This document shows positions 54,365 through 62,453 of a stretch of DNA of 64,000 nt, piece after piece. Below the pieces are notes generated by a model. The model was not told where the DNA came from and did no database searches. It worked only from the letters and a program-made list of their open reading frames with translations. How positions within the stretch are numbered: the stretch's first letter is position 1; each line of letters opens with the position of its first letter. Both the position numbers and the translations under genes were made by a program. Origin of the DNA: Chryseobacterium sp. JUb7 (GTDB lineage Bacteria; Bacteroidota; Bacteroidia; Flavobacteriales; Weeksellaceae). The stretch is from positions 1-64,000 of the forward strand of contig NZ_JANUFF010000005.1 in the NCBI RefSeq assembly GCF_024806495.1. Reading direction: 5' to 3'.

Positions 54365-54384
54365 AGTTTATTTTTATTTTTTAG

Positions 54385-54675
54385 TTAATTATAAAAAAGG
54401 AATGAGTAAATAAGTAATACAGGGAGGTTGATCAGAATAATCAATATAGATTGTAAGCAGACTTTAAGCTTATGCGGATAAAAACTTCCGTAAACAAAAA
54501 GTGCAAAAAGTATAATCGTATTTATTAAACTTCCAATTCCTACAAATAGAATAGCCGCTACTGCAAATTCTATGATCATACTCCCTATAAACCCCCAAAG
54601 ACAAATATTTCCCAACAGAAAGGTGATCCCGAAAGTTAATTTTCCAATCATTAAAATATTCCGATCTTTCATCAC
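54385..54675 (-). CDS. Small membrane protein (paralogue of the 53,583 gene)
   Basis: A 96-residue protein with three or four hydrophobic helices and a SILIILINLPVLLIYSFLFYN end resembling the 53,583 protein. Its start overlaps the stop of the metallophosphoesterase gene by 4 nt (ATGA). Confidence 0.6.
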   Translation of the reverse strand: MMKDRNILMIGKLTFGITFLLGNICLWGFIGSMIIEFAVAAILFVGIGSLINTIILFALFVYGSFYPHKLKVCLQSILIILINLPVLLIYSFLFYN

Positions 54676-55520
54676 TTCCCTTGCGTTAGAGTAAAAACTG
54701 TAATTTCCGGTCTTACCATAAACCTCAACTGAAAAGAATGCCCGATAGCGCGGTTGATATACAACATTCTTCCGTCTTCCAGATTAATTTCTCCGGAAAT
54801 ATATTTTCGATTATTCACCGGCAGAATTGGAGTGACCACTCCCGGAATTCTACATTGTCCTCCGTGAGTATGCCCACTGAGAATCCAACCCTGATAGCCA
54901 TTCCAGATATCTTTATCACAAGCGTCAGGATTATGACAGAGAACCAGATTAGCTTTTGAAGGATCATAATGTTTCATCACTTTCATAGGGTCGAAATTGG
55001 CTGACCAGAGATCTTCAAACCCTATAAAATTTAATCCGTCACTTTCTTTCTGTTCGTTTTTAAGCATGGAGACTCCAAAGCTTTCAAGAATTTCACCTAT
55101 ATCTTCAGCTACCTCAAGTTCTTTCCATTTTTTTCCGTAATCGTGATTTCCTAAAACTCCAAAAGTTCCAAGGTTTCCGTACACAGCATGTTGCATGACT
55201 TTTTTTAAATCTTCCCGCTCTTCCAGAGTGCCGTGATTAACAAAATCTCCGGTGTACACTACAAAATCAGGATTATATTTTTTCGCTTTCTTAAAAGAAT
55301 CAATCAGAAATTTCCAATCGAATCTGTTTCCTACATGCAGATCTGAAACTTGCATTAATCTTTTTCCCTCTAAATTTTCAGGTAGATTTTTGATCGGCAG
55401 TTTCCTTTCAACAAACTCTAGCCAGAACGGCTCCACCTGCCATGAATACAGCATCGGAAAAGCTCCAACAACTGACAGTTGAAATATTCTTTTTAAAAAA
55501 GTTTTCCGGTTCATTTGCAT
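54672..55520 (-). CDS. Metallophosphoesterase, YaeI-like
   Basis: A 282-residue calcineurin-type phosphoesterase with all metal-site motifs in order: SDLHVG, YTGDFVNHG, LGNHDYG, LCHNPD and SGHTHGGQ. The N-terminus (RKTFLKRIFQLSVVGAFPML) looks like a Tat-type or membrane anchor, so it acts at or beyond the inner membrane. YaeI homologues act on lipid-phosphate substrates; the exact substrate here is unknown. It leads a four-gene minus-strand operon. Confidence 0.88.
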   Translation of the reverse strand: MQMNRKTFLKRIFQLSVVGAFPMLYSWQVEPFWLEFVERKLPIKNLPENLEGKRLMQVSDLHVGNRFDWKFLIDSFKKAKKYNPDFVVYTGDFVNHGTLEEREDLKKVMQHAVYGNLGTFGVLGNHDYGKKWKELEVAEDIGEILESFGVSMLKNEQKESDGLNFIGFEDLWSANFDPMKVMKHYDPSKANLVLCHNPDACDKDIWNGYQGWILSGHTHGGQCRIPGVVTPILPVNNRKYISGEINLEDGRMLYINRAIGHSFQLRFMVRPEITVFTLTQGK

Positions 55521-55556
55521 TTTTTTCCAATAATTTTAAAATATTTAAACCCAACA

Positions 55557-55847
55557 TCAGCTTCCCGCAAATGGGCTTCCGAAAATTCCCACAGCCAATT
55601 CAATCCAGATTAAAGCCAATACGAGTAAAATGCTAAAGGAAATCATCAGTTTGAAACGTGGACTTTTTTCCGACCGGATGACGAGATTAATGAAGAAAGC
55701 AGTTCCGAAAAGTAAAACAGCAGCAATGATAAAGTCTGAAGAAGACCAGTTCCAACCTTCTACAAAAAGGTTTGCAAAAAAAGCTACAGATATTAATAAT
55801 GCCGGTAAAGCGAAAATAATTGTTGTTTTTTGGTTTGTTGAAATCAT
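55557..55847 (-). CDS. Small three-helix membrane protein
   Basis: A 96-residue protein with three hydrophobic helices (TIIFALPALLISVAFFANLF, FIIAAVLLFGTAFFINLV, LMISFSILLVLALIWIEL). The ATG at 55847 is preferred over one 39 nt further upstream, which would add a Lys/Asn-rich stretch. It follows the winged-helix regulator gene with a 65-nt gap and is probably in its operon. Function unknown. Confidence 0.6.
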   Translation of the reverse strand: MISTNQKTTIIFALPALLISVAFFANLFVEGWNWSSSDFIIAAVLLFGTAFFINLVIRSEKSPRFKLMISFSILLVLALIWIELAVGIFGSPFAGS

Positions 55848-55912
55848 ATTTTTATTTTTAATTTTTAAAAGTACTTTGTAATTCAAAGTTTATAGATAAA
55901 AAAATATAGTCT

Positions 55913-56203
55913 TTATTTTCCTATTAATTTTTCAAGTGCATTGATATGCTCTGTAAAAGCTTCTCTTCCGGATTGTGTCACACGGTAAGATGTTTTAGGC
56001 TTTTTGCCTACAAATTCTTTCTTCACTTCAATATAATTCGCTTTTTCCAAAGCATTGCTGTGGCTTGCCAAATTACCGTCTGTAATTTCCAGTAAACTTT
56101 TCATTTCTGAAAAATCAACCCAATCGTTTACCATAAGAACAGACATTATGCCTAACCTTACACGACTTTCGAATTCTTTGTTGAGTTGATTTATATTGAC
56201 CAT
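55913..56203 (-). CDS. Winged-helix transcriptional regulator
   Basis: A 96-residue DNA-binding protein with a winged helix-turn-helix. The recognition region is LLEITDGNLASHSNALEKANYIEVKKEFVGKKPKTSYRVTQSGREAF in outline, typical of the small MarR/ArsR-like family annotated as transcriptional regulator in Bacteroidota. It lies directly after the two membrane-protein genes at 56,205-57,441 with 1-nt gaps, so it probably controls that operon. Confidence 0.85.
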   Translation of the reverse strand: MVNINQLNKEFESRVRLGIMSVLMVNDWVDFSEMKSLLEITDGNLASHSNALEKANYIEVKKEFVGKKPKTSYRVTQSGREAFTEHINALEKLIGK

Positions 56204-56204
56204 T

Positions 56205-56822
56205 TTACTTTTTATTACCTGGAAAACATTGCGGACCTACCGCACCTCCTCCATATTCTAATGCTAGTTTATTATTTACTAAAATATATTGGCAGCCATC
56301 ATTATATATACTTCTTTCAGTTTCTTTTTTTTGAAAAATATTAAATGAGTACATTCCCAATCCACTCCTTTTAAAGCCTATTTTCATGGGCTCTCCATCT
56401 TCTACTGAAATGCAATCTGCACGATCCAATTTCTCCTTTAAACTTTTAATGTCATCTTCACTCCAGTTTAAGCTCTTCATTAATTGAGACTTCGCTACAT
56501 CTGAAACACTTACATTCCACAACTGATCAGAACTTTGATTTTTATCTTTAGGAATAATACTCAGTCTTTCTAAAATATTATCATCTTTAAATTCAATTTT
56601 CACAATTTTATCCTGAGGTTTAATCTTATTAAAATATTGAATTACTTCATCAATCTTCTCCTCATTCTCAGAATATTCATTCTTAAGCTCTTCAACAGAA
56701 TATGCTTTATCAAAGCCTCCAAACAAAGAAAACATTGAAATCAAGACAATAAAAAAGTATAAAAAAATTAAGCTCCCAAAAATAACCAAACCAATTAAAA
56801 TATACTTAGAAAGTCCAGACAT
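56205..56822 (-). CDS. Single-helix anchored protein, unknown function
   Basis: A 205-residue protein with one N-terminal helix (ILIGLVIFGSLIFLYFFIVLI) and a soluble alpha/beta part ending in AVGPQCFPGNKK. No family is recognised. It lies in the operon of the winged-helix regulator with 1-nt gaps on both sides. Confidence 0.6.
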   Translation of the reverse strand: MSGLSKYILIGLVIFGSLIFLYFFIVLISMFSLFGGFDKAYSVEELKNEYSENEEKIDEVIQYFNKIKPQDKIVKIEFKDDNILERLSIIPKDKNQSSDQLWNVSVSDVAKSQLMKSLNWSEDDIKSLKEKLDRADCISVEDGEPMKIGFKRSGLGMYSFNIFQKKETERSIYNDGCQYILVNNKLALEYGGGAVGPQCFPGNKK

Positions 56823-56823
56823 T

Positions 56824-57441
56824 TTATTTATATTTTTTGTGCATAATCATCCCGTAGACAATATGAAGCACTCCAAAACCAATAGTCCAGAAAAGTAATC
56901 CCCATCCTAAAAAGAACAAGGAAATTAATCCTAAAACAATTTGGCAGTATCCTAAATATTTAATATCCGTTAAAGTATATCGTTCTGCACTTACTAAAGC
57001 CAATCCGTAGAAAATCAAAGTAGCAGGAGAGATCATGACAAAAAGATGATGGTATAAAAGTCCCAAACAAACGAACCCTCCTGTCACCAAAGGAATTGCA
57101 AAGGTAGCTAAAAGACGTTTTGTAGTCGCATCCCAAATTTTCAATCCTTTCTTTTTGCTTTTATTTGCAGTAAAAATATATCCGCTGAGAACGGCAACTA
57201 CTAAAATACAGGTTCCGATCAGTACAAGTTCTTTTACCAATGATGGTCCGAAAATATTTCTGTCACCATCAAAATAGCTGATTCCTTCTCTCTCAAATAC
57301 AAAATAAACATACACTGCACCAATAATTGCCGCTAAACCTGCGACAACTCCAGACAATCCGCTCAATGAAATAAACCTAGAAGATCGCTCCATCATAGAA
57401 CGAATGTGTAATAAGTCTTCGTGATAATTTTTCGAATCCAT
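56824..57441 (-). CDS. Five- to six-helix membrane protein of the regulator operon
   Basis: A 205-residue protein with a soluble start (MDSKNYHEDLLHIRSMMERSS) and five or six hydrophobic helices, found in many Bacteroidota next to a winged-helix regulator. The ATG at 57441 is preferred over one seven codons upstream because the DSKNYHEDL start is the usual family N-terminus. It is the first gene of the four-gene regulator operon. Role unknown. Confidence 0.7.
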   Translation of the reverse strand: MDSKNYHEDLLHIRSMMERSSRFISLSGLSGVVAGLAAIIGAVYVYFVFEREGISYFDGDRNIFGPSLVKELVLIGTCILVVAVLSGYIFTANKSKKKGLKIWDATTKRLLATFAIPLVTGGFVCLGLLYHHLFVMISPATLIFYGLALVSAERYTLTDIKYLGYCQIVLGLISLFFLGWGLLFWTIGFGVLHIVYGMIMHKKYK

Positions 57442-57771
57442 AAAAAGAACTTTGAAATACAAAGTTATAATTTATTTTTAACCGACAAAGATTTTTTTTG
57501 AAAAAATGAAAGAGACAATGACAACCAACGAATTTAAATCTTGCATAAAACCGATATAATACAACTCGAAGGAGTCTACAGATTACTGTTAGTCTCCTGT
57601 CAGGATTTCTATGAGCTCCGAATTGTCTTAAAGTTCCTGATTTTGGTCTCAACAGCTTCAAACTTTCTCACATAATGAAAAACTAAACGCCTTTTCCCGA
57701 ACTCAGGTTAAATCTAAGTGCAAAAAAACCGCTGGAAAATCCAACGGCTCTATTTTATAAAGAAGTAAAAA
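57442..57771. other. Intergenic region with terminator and weak hairpin
   Basis: A 330-nt gap between two minus-strand operons. It holds the terminator at 57,722-57,748 and, near 57,570-57,605, a weak compound hairpin with GGAG/CTCC and ACAG/CTGT arms. A minus-strand open frame that enters from the membrane-protein gene (57,377-57,661) has no start signal of its own and I do not call it a gene. Confidence 0.4.
57722..57748 (-). terminator. Intrinsic terminator of the enoyl-CoA hydratase gene
   Basis: On the minus strand a CCGTTGGA/TCCAGCGG-type stem (one wobble/mismatch) with a TTTT loop is followed by seven T, 24 nt past the stop of the hydratase gene. Confidence 0.75.
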
Positions 57772-58536
57772 TTATTTTGCTCTCAATCTTTCTTTAATCG
57801 ATTCGATATTCTTTTTTGCAGAATCTTCCAGAATTAGGCTTGCACTCATGTGGATTCTTGCAGGCATCAATTCATTGAAATGATCTGTTCCTTCCCATGA
57901 AACTTTTTTAATCAGAGCTAATGCATCACTGCTTCTTGAAGACAATGTCTGTAGAAACTTTTCGAGTTTTTGGTCCATCTCTTCTATATTTTCAGAAACT
58001 GAATGATATACATTATGCTGCTCAGCCCATTCTGCTGATCTGAAGTCTGCATCAATTGCCATTGCCGAAAACTGAGATTTTCCAATTTTTCTTTCTACAT
58101 AAGGTCCGATTACGAAAGGTCCGATTCCCAGATTAATCTCCGTTAAAGCCAAAGCTGAATCTTTCGTTGCAAAACAATAATCTGCTCCACAAGCCAATCC
58201 TACTCCACCACCTGTTGTTTTACCCTGAACTCTTACCACCACAATTTTTCCGCAATTTTTCATGGCATTTAAAACTTTTGCAAAACCTCCGAAAAACTGA
58301 GTCGATGCTTCCAGTTCTTCAATGGCCAAAAGCTCATCAAAACTTGCTCCCGCACAGAAAGCTTTTTCACCTTCACTTTTTACCAGAATAGCTTTAACCT
58401 CATCTTTTGCCCCTTCTTCTAAAATAGTCTGAGCCAGTTTTTCAAGAATTGCCCCTGGAAGAGAATTACTTTTTGGAGTGCCGAATGTGATTTCGGCAAT
58501 ATTGTTTTTAAGTTCTGAAACTACGAATTCGTTCAT
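57772..58536 (-). CDS. Enoyl-CoA hydratase/isomerase family protein
   Basis: A 254-residue crotonase-fold protein. The oxyanion-hole loops are KAFCAGASFDEL (about 60-70) and GKTTGGGVGLACGADYCFAT (about 105-125). ALTEINLGIGP follows. One catalytic Glu of classical hydratases is hard to place, so the reaction (hydratase, isomerase or other) is not fixed. It stands alone with its own terminator. Confidence 0.85.
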   Translation of the reverse strand: MNEFVVSELKNNIAEITFGTPKSNSLPGAILEKLAQTILEEGAKDEVKAILVKSEGEKAFCAGASFDELLAIEELEASTQFFGGFAKVLNAMKNCGKIVVVRVQGKTTGGGVGLACGADYCFATKDSALALTEINLGIGPFVIGPYVERKIGKSQFSAMAIDADFRSAEWAEQHNVYHSVSENIEEMDQKLEKFLQTLSSRSSDALALIKKVSWEGTDHFNELMPARIHMSASLILEDSAKKNIESIKERLRAK

Positions 58537-58727
58537 TTTTTAGATTTAAATAGATTCTTACAAAAATAATAAATAAGAACCTTTTACTGAGAACAAAAGA
58601 GAAATATTCTCACATAAAATCAATAGCCCGTTCAGTAAAAATACGGAAGGCTCAATTTGGTATTTTCTACTCTACCCTGACTTTTACAGATATCGTTCCT
58701 TTGACTTGTAAATAAACATAACCACCG

Positions 58728-58761
58728 GCGGAATCCGAAAAGCCTGAGAAAAGAGTAGGAA
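58728..58761 (+). promoter_or_regulatory. Leader motif shared with bacteriocin peptide 3
   Basis: GCGGAATCCGAAAAGC (58728-58743) followed 9 nt later by GAGTAGGAA (58753-58761), 27 nt before the ATG of the first tail-collar gene. The same two blocks occur at 41,220-41,249, and both are preceded about 15-20 nt upstream by AAATAAA. Probably a leader element; unrecognised. Confidence 0.5.
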
Positions 58762-58788
58762 CATTTAAAACTGAAAAAAAATAATATC

Positions 58789-59331
58789 ATGGAAGAAATG
58801 ATCGGAGTCATTAAGTTATTTGCAGGAAACTTTGCACCTAGAGGTTTTCTATTCTGCAACGGAGCGATTTTAAGTATTGCGCAAAATCAAGCATTATTTT
58901 CAATTTTAGGAACGACTTACGGAGGTGACGGCATCACTACTTTTGCTTTACCCAACTTAAACGGACGTTATCCAATCGGGGCAGGCAGCTCAAACACCGG
59001 TAAAAATTATGTATTAGGAGAAATGGCAGGAACAACTCAAAATACACTTTTACAATCAAACTTACCAAGTTTTATCAGCCAGTTGAAAGTTTCGAAATCC
59101 AATGCTAACACAACTTCACCTGCATCAGGGACATCAATTGCGGTAACCGGAACACCGAACGGAAGAGAATTTGATGCTGTTCCAAGTTATGTAGATGGAG
59201 ATCCTGATACTATGATCAATGCAAAATCTGTTTCATTCACAGGGCAGAACTTACCGGTAAACAATATGCCGCCTTATTTAGGGCTTAATTATATTATTTG
59301 TGTGGAAGGCATTTATCCTTCAAGATCATAA
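58789..59331 (+). CDS. Phage tail-collar domain protein (MdpB-like), copy 1
   Basis: A 180-residue protein with the tail-collar fold. The N-terminal block GVIKLFAGNFAPRGFLFCNGAILSIAQNQALFSILGTTYGGDG and PNLNGRYPIGAGSSNTG are diagnostic in outline. The C-terminus is NMPPYLGLNYIICVEGIYPS. Such proteins, also called microcystin-dependent protein, occur outside phages in many bacteria; their role is unclear. No signal peptide. Close to identical in length and layout to the next gene. Confidence 0.9.
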   Translation: MEEMIGVIKLFAGNFAPRGFLFCNGAILSIAQNQALFSILGTTYGGDGITTFALPNLNGRYPIGAGSSNTGKNYVLGEMAGTTQNTLLQSNLPSFISQLKVSKSNANTTSPASGTSIAVTGTPNGREFDAVPSYVDGDPDTMINAKSVSFTGQNLPVNNMPPYLGLNYIICVEGIYPSRS

Positions 59332-59369
59332 TTTAAATAAATCTAAACCAACTATTTAAAATTATCATC

Positions 59370-59912
59370 ATGGAAGAAATATTAGCAACCATCAAATTAT
59401 TTGCAGGAAATTTTCCACCAAGAGGATTTATGTACTGCAACGGGCAAATATTAAGCATTGCACAAAACACAGCCCTTTTTTCTATTTTGGGAACGACTTA
59501 CGGAGGTAACGGACAAACGACATTTGCTTTACCCAACCTGAACGGTCGCTATCCAATCGGAGCAGGAAGTTCTAATACGGGAAATATTTATGAGCTTGGT
59601 GAAATGGCAGGAACACCTGAGAATACTTTAATTCAAACGAATCTTCCTTCATTTGCAAGCCAACTGAAAGTTTCCAAATCAAATGCTAACTCTACCTCGC
59701 CGTCGTCTACGAGCTCTTTAGCTGTTACAGGTACACCAAACGGAAGAGAATTTGATTCCATTCCAAGTTATGTAGATAGTGATCCTGATACTATTATTAA
59801 TATGAAATCTGCCATGTTCATCGGTCAGAATTTACCTGTTAATAATATGCCGCCTTATTTAGGGCTAAATTACATTATTTGTGTCTCAGGAATTTTCCCG
59901 GCAAGACCATAA
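59370..59912 (+). CDS. Phage tail-collar domain protein (MdpB-like), copy 2
   Basis: A 180-residue paralogue of the preceding gene with the same length and motifs (IKLFAGNFPPRGFMYCNGQ; PNLNGRYPIGAGSSNTG; YLGLNYIICVSGIFPA), 38 nt downstream. A tandem duplication is evident; the middle segment (residues about 100-135) varies most. No signal peptide. Confidence 0.9.
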   Translation: MEEILATIKLFAGNFPPRGFMYCNGQILSIAQNTALFSILGTTYGGNGQTTFALPNLNGRYPIGAGSSNTGNIYELGEMAGTPENTLIQTNLPSFASQLKVSKSNANSTSPSSTSSLAVTGTPNGREFDSIPSYVDSDPDTIINMKSAMFIGQNLPVNNMPPYLGLNYIICVSGIFPARP

Positions 59913-59949
59913 ATAAATTTTAAATCAAAAAACCTAAAAAATTAAAATC

Positions 59950-60786
59950 ATGAAAAGCACTACTTTTTTTACAATCTGTAGTCTGCTCATTTCCTTTTTT
60001 ACATTTGCGCAGACCAGTACAGAAATGTTTGAAACTGAATCCGTGGGAAGTACAAGTTTTACGGATAATGGAGTAATTTTTAATATTATCTCGCATAATG
60101 CTCCTGCTTCACTTTTTGACATTGGAAATTTTGCCAATACAGGATGGAGCGGCACGGCAAATGACAACAGATATATTGATAATACGGGAACTGCAACACT
60201 GGCAAATGCCAACGTTTCTTTCAGTATAAAAACGACTTCAAACTTATTTAAAGTTAACAGATTTTGGGTATTTCTAGCCAATCATTTTATTAACCAGAAT
60301 TCTACTGGCACTCTTACCGTTACGGGAAAATTAACGGGAGTAACAAAATTTTCACAAACCAAGACTACCGGCTTTGCAACAAGTCTGGGATCTACAAACG
60401 GTTATACCTTGATTGACCTTACCAACCTTAACGGACAGAACTATTCGAATATCATCGTTGATGAACTTCGCATTACCATTGGAGGAGATTACCGCTACAT
60501 AGGTTTTGATGCCTTTACGTGGGTGAAAGATTCGGGTATAGTTCTAGGAACAAATGATGTAAAAGCTTCTGAGAAAGAAGTAAATATCTATCCCAATCCA
60601 ACGAGCGGTCCCCTTACCATTAAAGCTACTGAAAATTCAAAATTTGAAGTTTACAGCCAAACAAGACAGTTGGTTAAAACAATTGAAGCCAGAAAAGGCG
60701 TAAACGAAGCTGATATTTCTGAACTTCCAAAAGGAGTTTACATTGTAAAATCTTCTTCGGAATCTCATAAAATCATAAAAAAATAG
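59950..60786 (+). CDS. Secreted protein with T9SS type A sorting domain
   Basis: A 278-residue protein with a signal peptide (TFFTICSLLISFFTFAQ), a beta-sandwich domain of about 180 residues (GWSGTANDNRYIDNTG) and a C-terminal type A sorting domain (EVNIYPNPTSGPLTIKA ... GVYIVKSSS). It would be exported by SprA. It is 38 nt after the second collar gene on the same strand and may be in the same transcript. Confidence 0.85.
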   Translation: MKSTTFFTICSLLISFFTFAQTSTEMFETESVGSTSFTDNGVIFNIISHNAPASLFDIGNFANTGWSGTANDNRYIDNTGTATLANANVSFSIKTTSNLFKVNRFWVFLANHFINQNSTGTLTVTGKLTGVTKFSQTKTTGFATSLGSTNGYTLIDLTNLNGQNYSNIIVDELRITIGGDYRYIGFDAFTWVKDSGIVLGTNDVKASEKEVNIYPNPTSGPLTIKATENSKFEVYSQTRQLVKTIEARKGVNEADISELPKGVYIVKSSSESHKIIKK

Positions 60787-60864
60787 GATAAAAACGAACT
60801 AACTCTTCAAGTAAACTGCCTGCTTCATTGCGGGCAGTTTTAAAAATATCAAACACAAAATATC

Positions 60865-62394
60865 ATGGGACAAGGCGCTAGAATTTTATTAACGAATAAG
60901 ACTCCGTACACCTGGAAAAAGACCTACCACTACTCTTATCAGATGACGGAATGGAACTCTCATTTCCCTGAAACGATTGCACCCGGAACTTCTGTTAATA
61001 TTTATACTGAATTCGAAGAAGGATCAACCATTACCGAAAAAGACGACGAAGGAATCATTGAGTATACTTTTGAAGAAACAGGAGAATCTTTTCAGGTTTT
61101 AGCAGGGTATGTAGATGAAGGTGATATCAGAATTTTTTTCAAAAACCTTCAAACACTACAAAATGCAATAGGATCTACAATAACAATTGGAAGTAAGAGA
61201 AAGCGATATGCTGGACTTTACGAAGAACTTTTTGTAAACTTTACTATTGTAAAAACAGACGTAGGATATATTACCATTGCAAGAGATCAGGACAATCCAA
61301 ACTGGATGAAGTATATCTCCGATGATAAAAACTTGGCACAACTTACCATTCCAGGAACGCACGACTCTTGTACATATACGCTTAACAGCGGGTTGTTGGA
61401 CAGATTCTCACAAGCAGTTCTTGAAGAAATAGCAGATGCATTAACACTTCTCATTCCTATTTTAGGAAAGCTAATAAAAACGATGGGGGGAGTAAGTATT
61501 GAAGTCATCAAAAATATTACGATGTGTCAGACAATGGATATCATGACTCAATTGTATAAAGGAATCCGATTTTTAGATATTCGATTGAGGAATGAAGGCG
61601 GAGAACTTTGTACATATCATGGTGGAATTTATTTGCGTTTAAAATTTCAAGATGTATTAGATGCTACCTATGATTTTCTTCAAAAACATCCGGGTGAAAC
61701 TATTATCATGTCCATTAATAAAGATGGAGACGGAGATGACATTACAGATTTAGTAAAAAGCGCCGTTGAAGCTCGCCCCGAAATGTGGTACGGAGTTGAA
61801 AACGATTCAACCGGAACAAAATGGACAAAATTTGATATTCCAAATCTTAAAGACTCCAGAGGAAAAATTGTTTTACTGAGAAGATTTGGAGACAATAATA
61901 CTCAAATGGGAATCAATGCTGCTACAATGGTTTGGCCAGATAATGGAACCAATCCGATGCCGCCGGCTGTCAACTGGAATCAGCAAGACTTTTATATTCA
62001 AGACAATTATCAGCCTTATTTCTTGAACGACCTCGACAGTAAGTTTGATGATCATGTTTTAAAACTCATTAATGCATCAAAAACAGATACAAGCAATACG
62101 CTTTACATCAATTTTACGAGTGGTACAGGTGGAGTTTATCCGCAGACATTAGCAAATGGATACCTGTCGGCGCATCCTCTAGGGACAAACGGAAAATTAT
62201 TTGATCACTATGTTCCAAAAGGCGAGCAATGGTCTTCCGAAACAACAGAAAAATTAGGCATTATTCCGATGGATTTCCCTGAAACCCCTTATAATGGAGC
62301 GGTAATCGGTCAATTAATCAGTCTGAACAGCTTTACAGCTCCTTCCTCTATTACTGCAAAAGCAGTTCCCTCCATGGAAATGGAAAAAGAATAA
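60865..62394 (+). CDS. PI-PLC X-domain protein without signal peptide
   Basis: A 509-residue protein. Residues about 1-150 form a beta-rich domain of unknown type (RILLTNKTPYTWKKTYHYSY). From about 155 a phosphatidylinositol-specific phospholipase C fold begins: IPGTHDSCTY carries the first catalytic His, FLDIRLR the Asp/Arg pair and CTYHGG the second His. These match the bacterial PI-PLC catalytic residues. No Sec, lipoprotein or T9SS signal is visible, so it is cytoplasmic or leaves by another route. It is 79 nt after the T9SS protein gene. Confidence 0.85.
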   Translation: MGQGARILLTNKTPYTWKKTYHYSYQMTEWNSHFPETIAPGTSVNIYTEFEEGSTITEKDDEGIIEYTFEETGESFQVLAGYVDEGDIRIFFKNLQTLQNAIGSTITIGSKRKRYAGLYEELFVNFTIVKTDVGYITIARDQDNPNWMKYISDDKNLAQLTIPGTHDSCTYTLNSGLLDRFSQAVLEEIADALTLLIPILGKLIKTMGGVSIEVIKNITMCQTMDIMTQLYKGIRFLDIRLRNEGGELCTYHGGIYLRLKFQDVLDATYDFLQKHPGETIIMSINKDGDGDDITDLVKSAVEARPEMWYGVENDSTGTKWTKFDIPNLKDSRGKIVLLRRFGDNNTQMGINAATMVWPDNGTNPMPPAVNWNQQDFYIQDNYQPYFLNDLDSKFDDHVLKLINASKTDTSNTLYINFTSGTGGVYPQTLANGYLSAHPLGTNGKLFDHYVPKGEQWSSETTEKLGIIPMDFPETPYNGAVIGQLISLNSFTAPSSITAKAVPSMEMEKE

Positions 62395-62453
62395 TAAAGA
62401 TTCTAATACATAAGTTTGATGAGGTCCTCTGGAATATTTTTCAGGGGATTATT

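Noticed and set aside
57377..57661. Minus-strand open frame of 94 codons upstream of the membrane-protein operon
   Set aside because: Arg/Phe/Cys-rich composition with no start signal and heavy overlap with the gene at 56,824-57,441; probably a chance frame.
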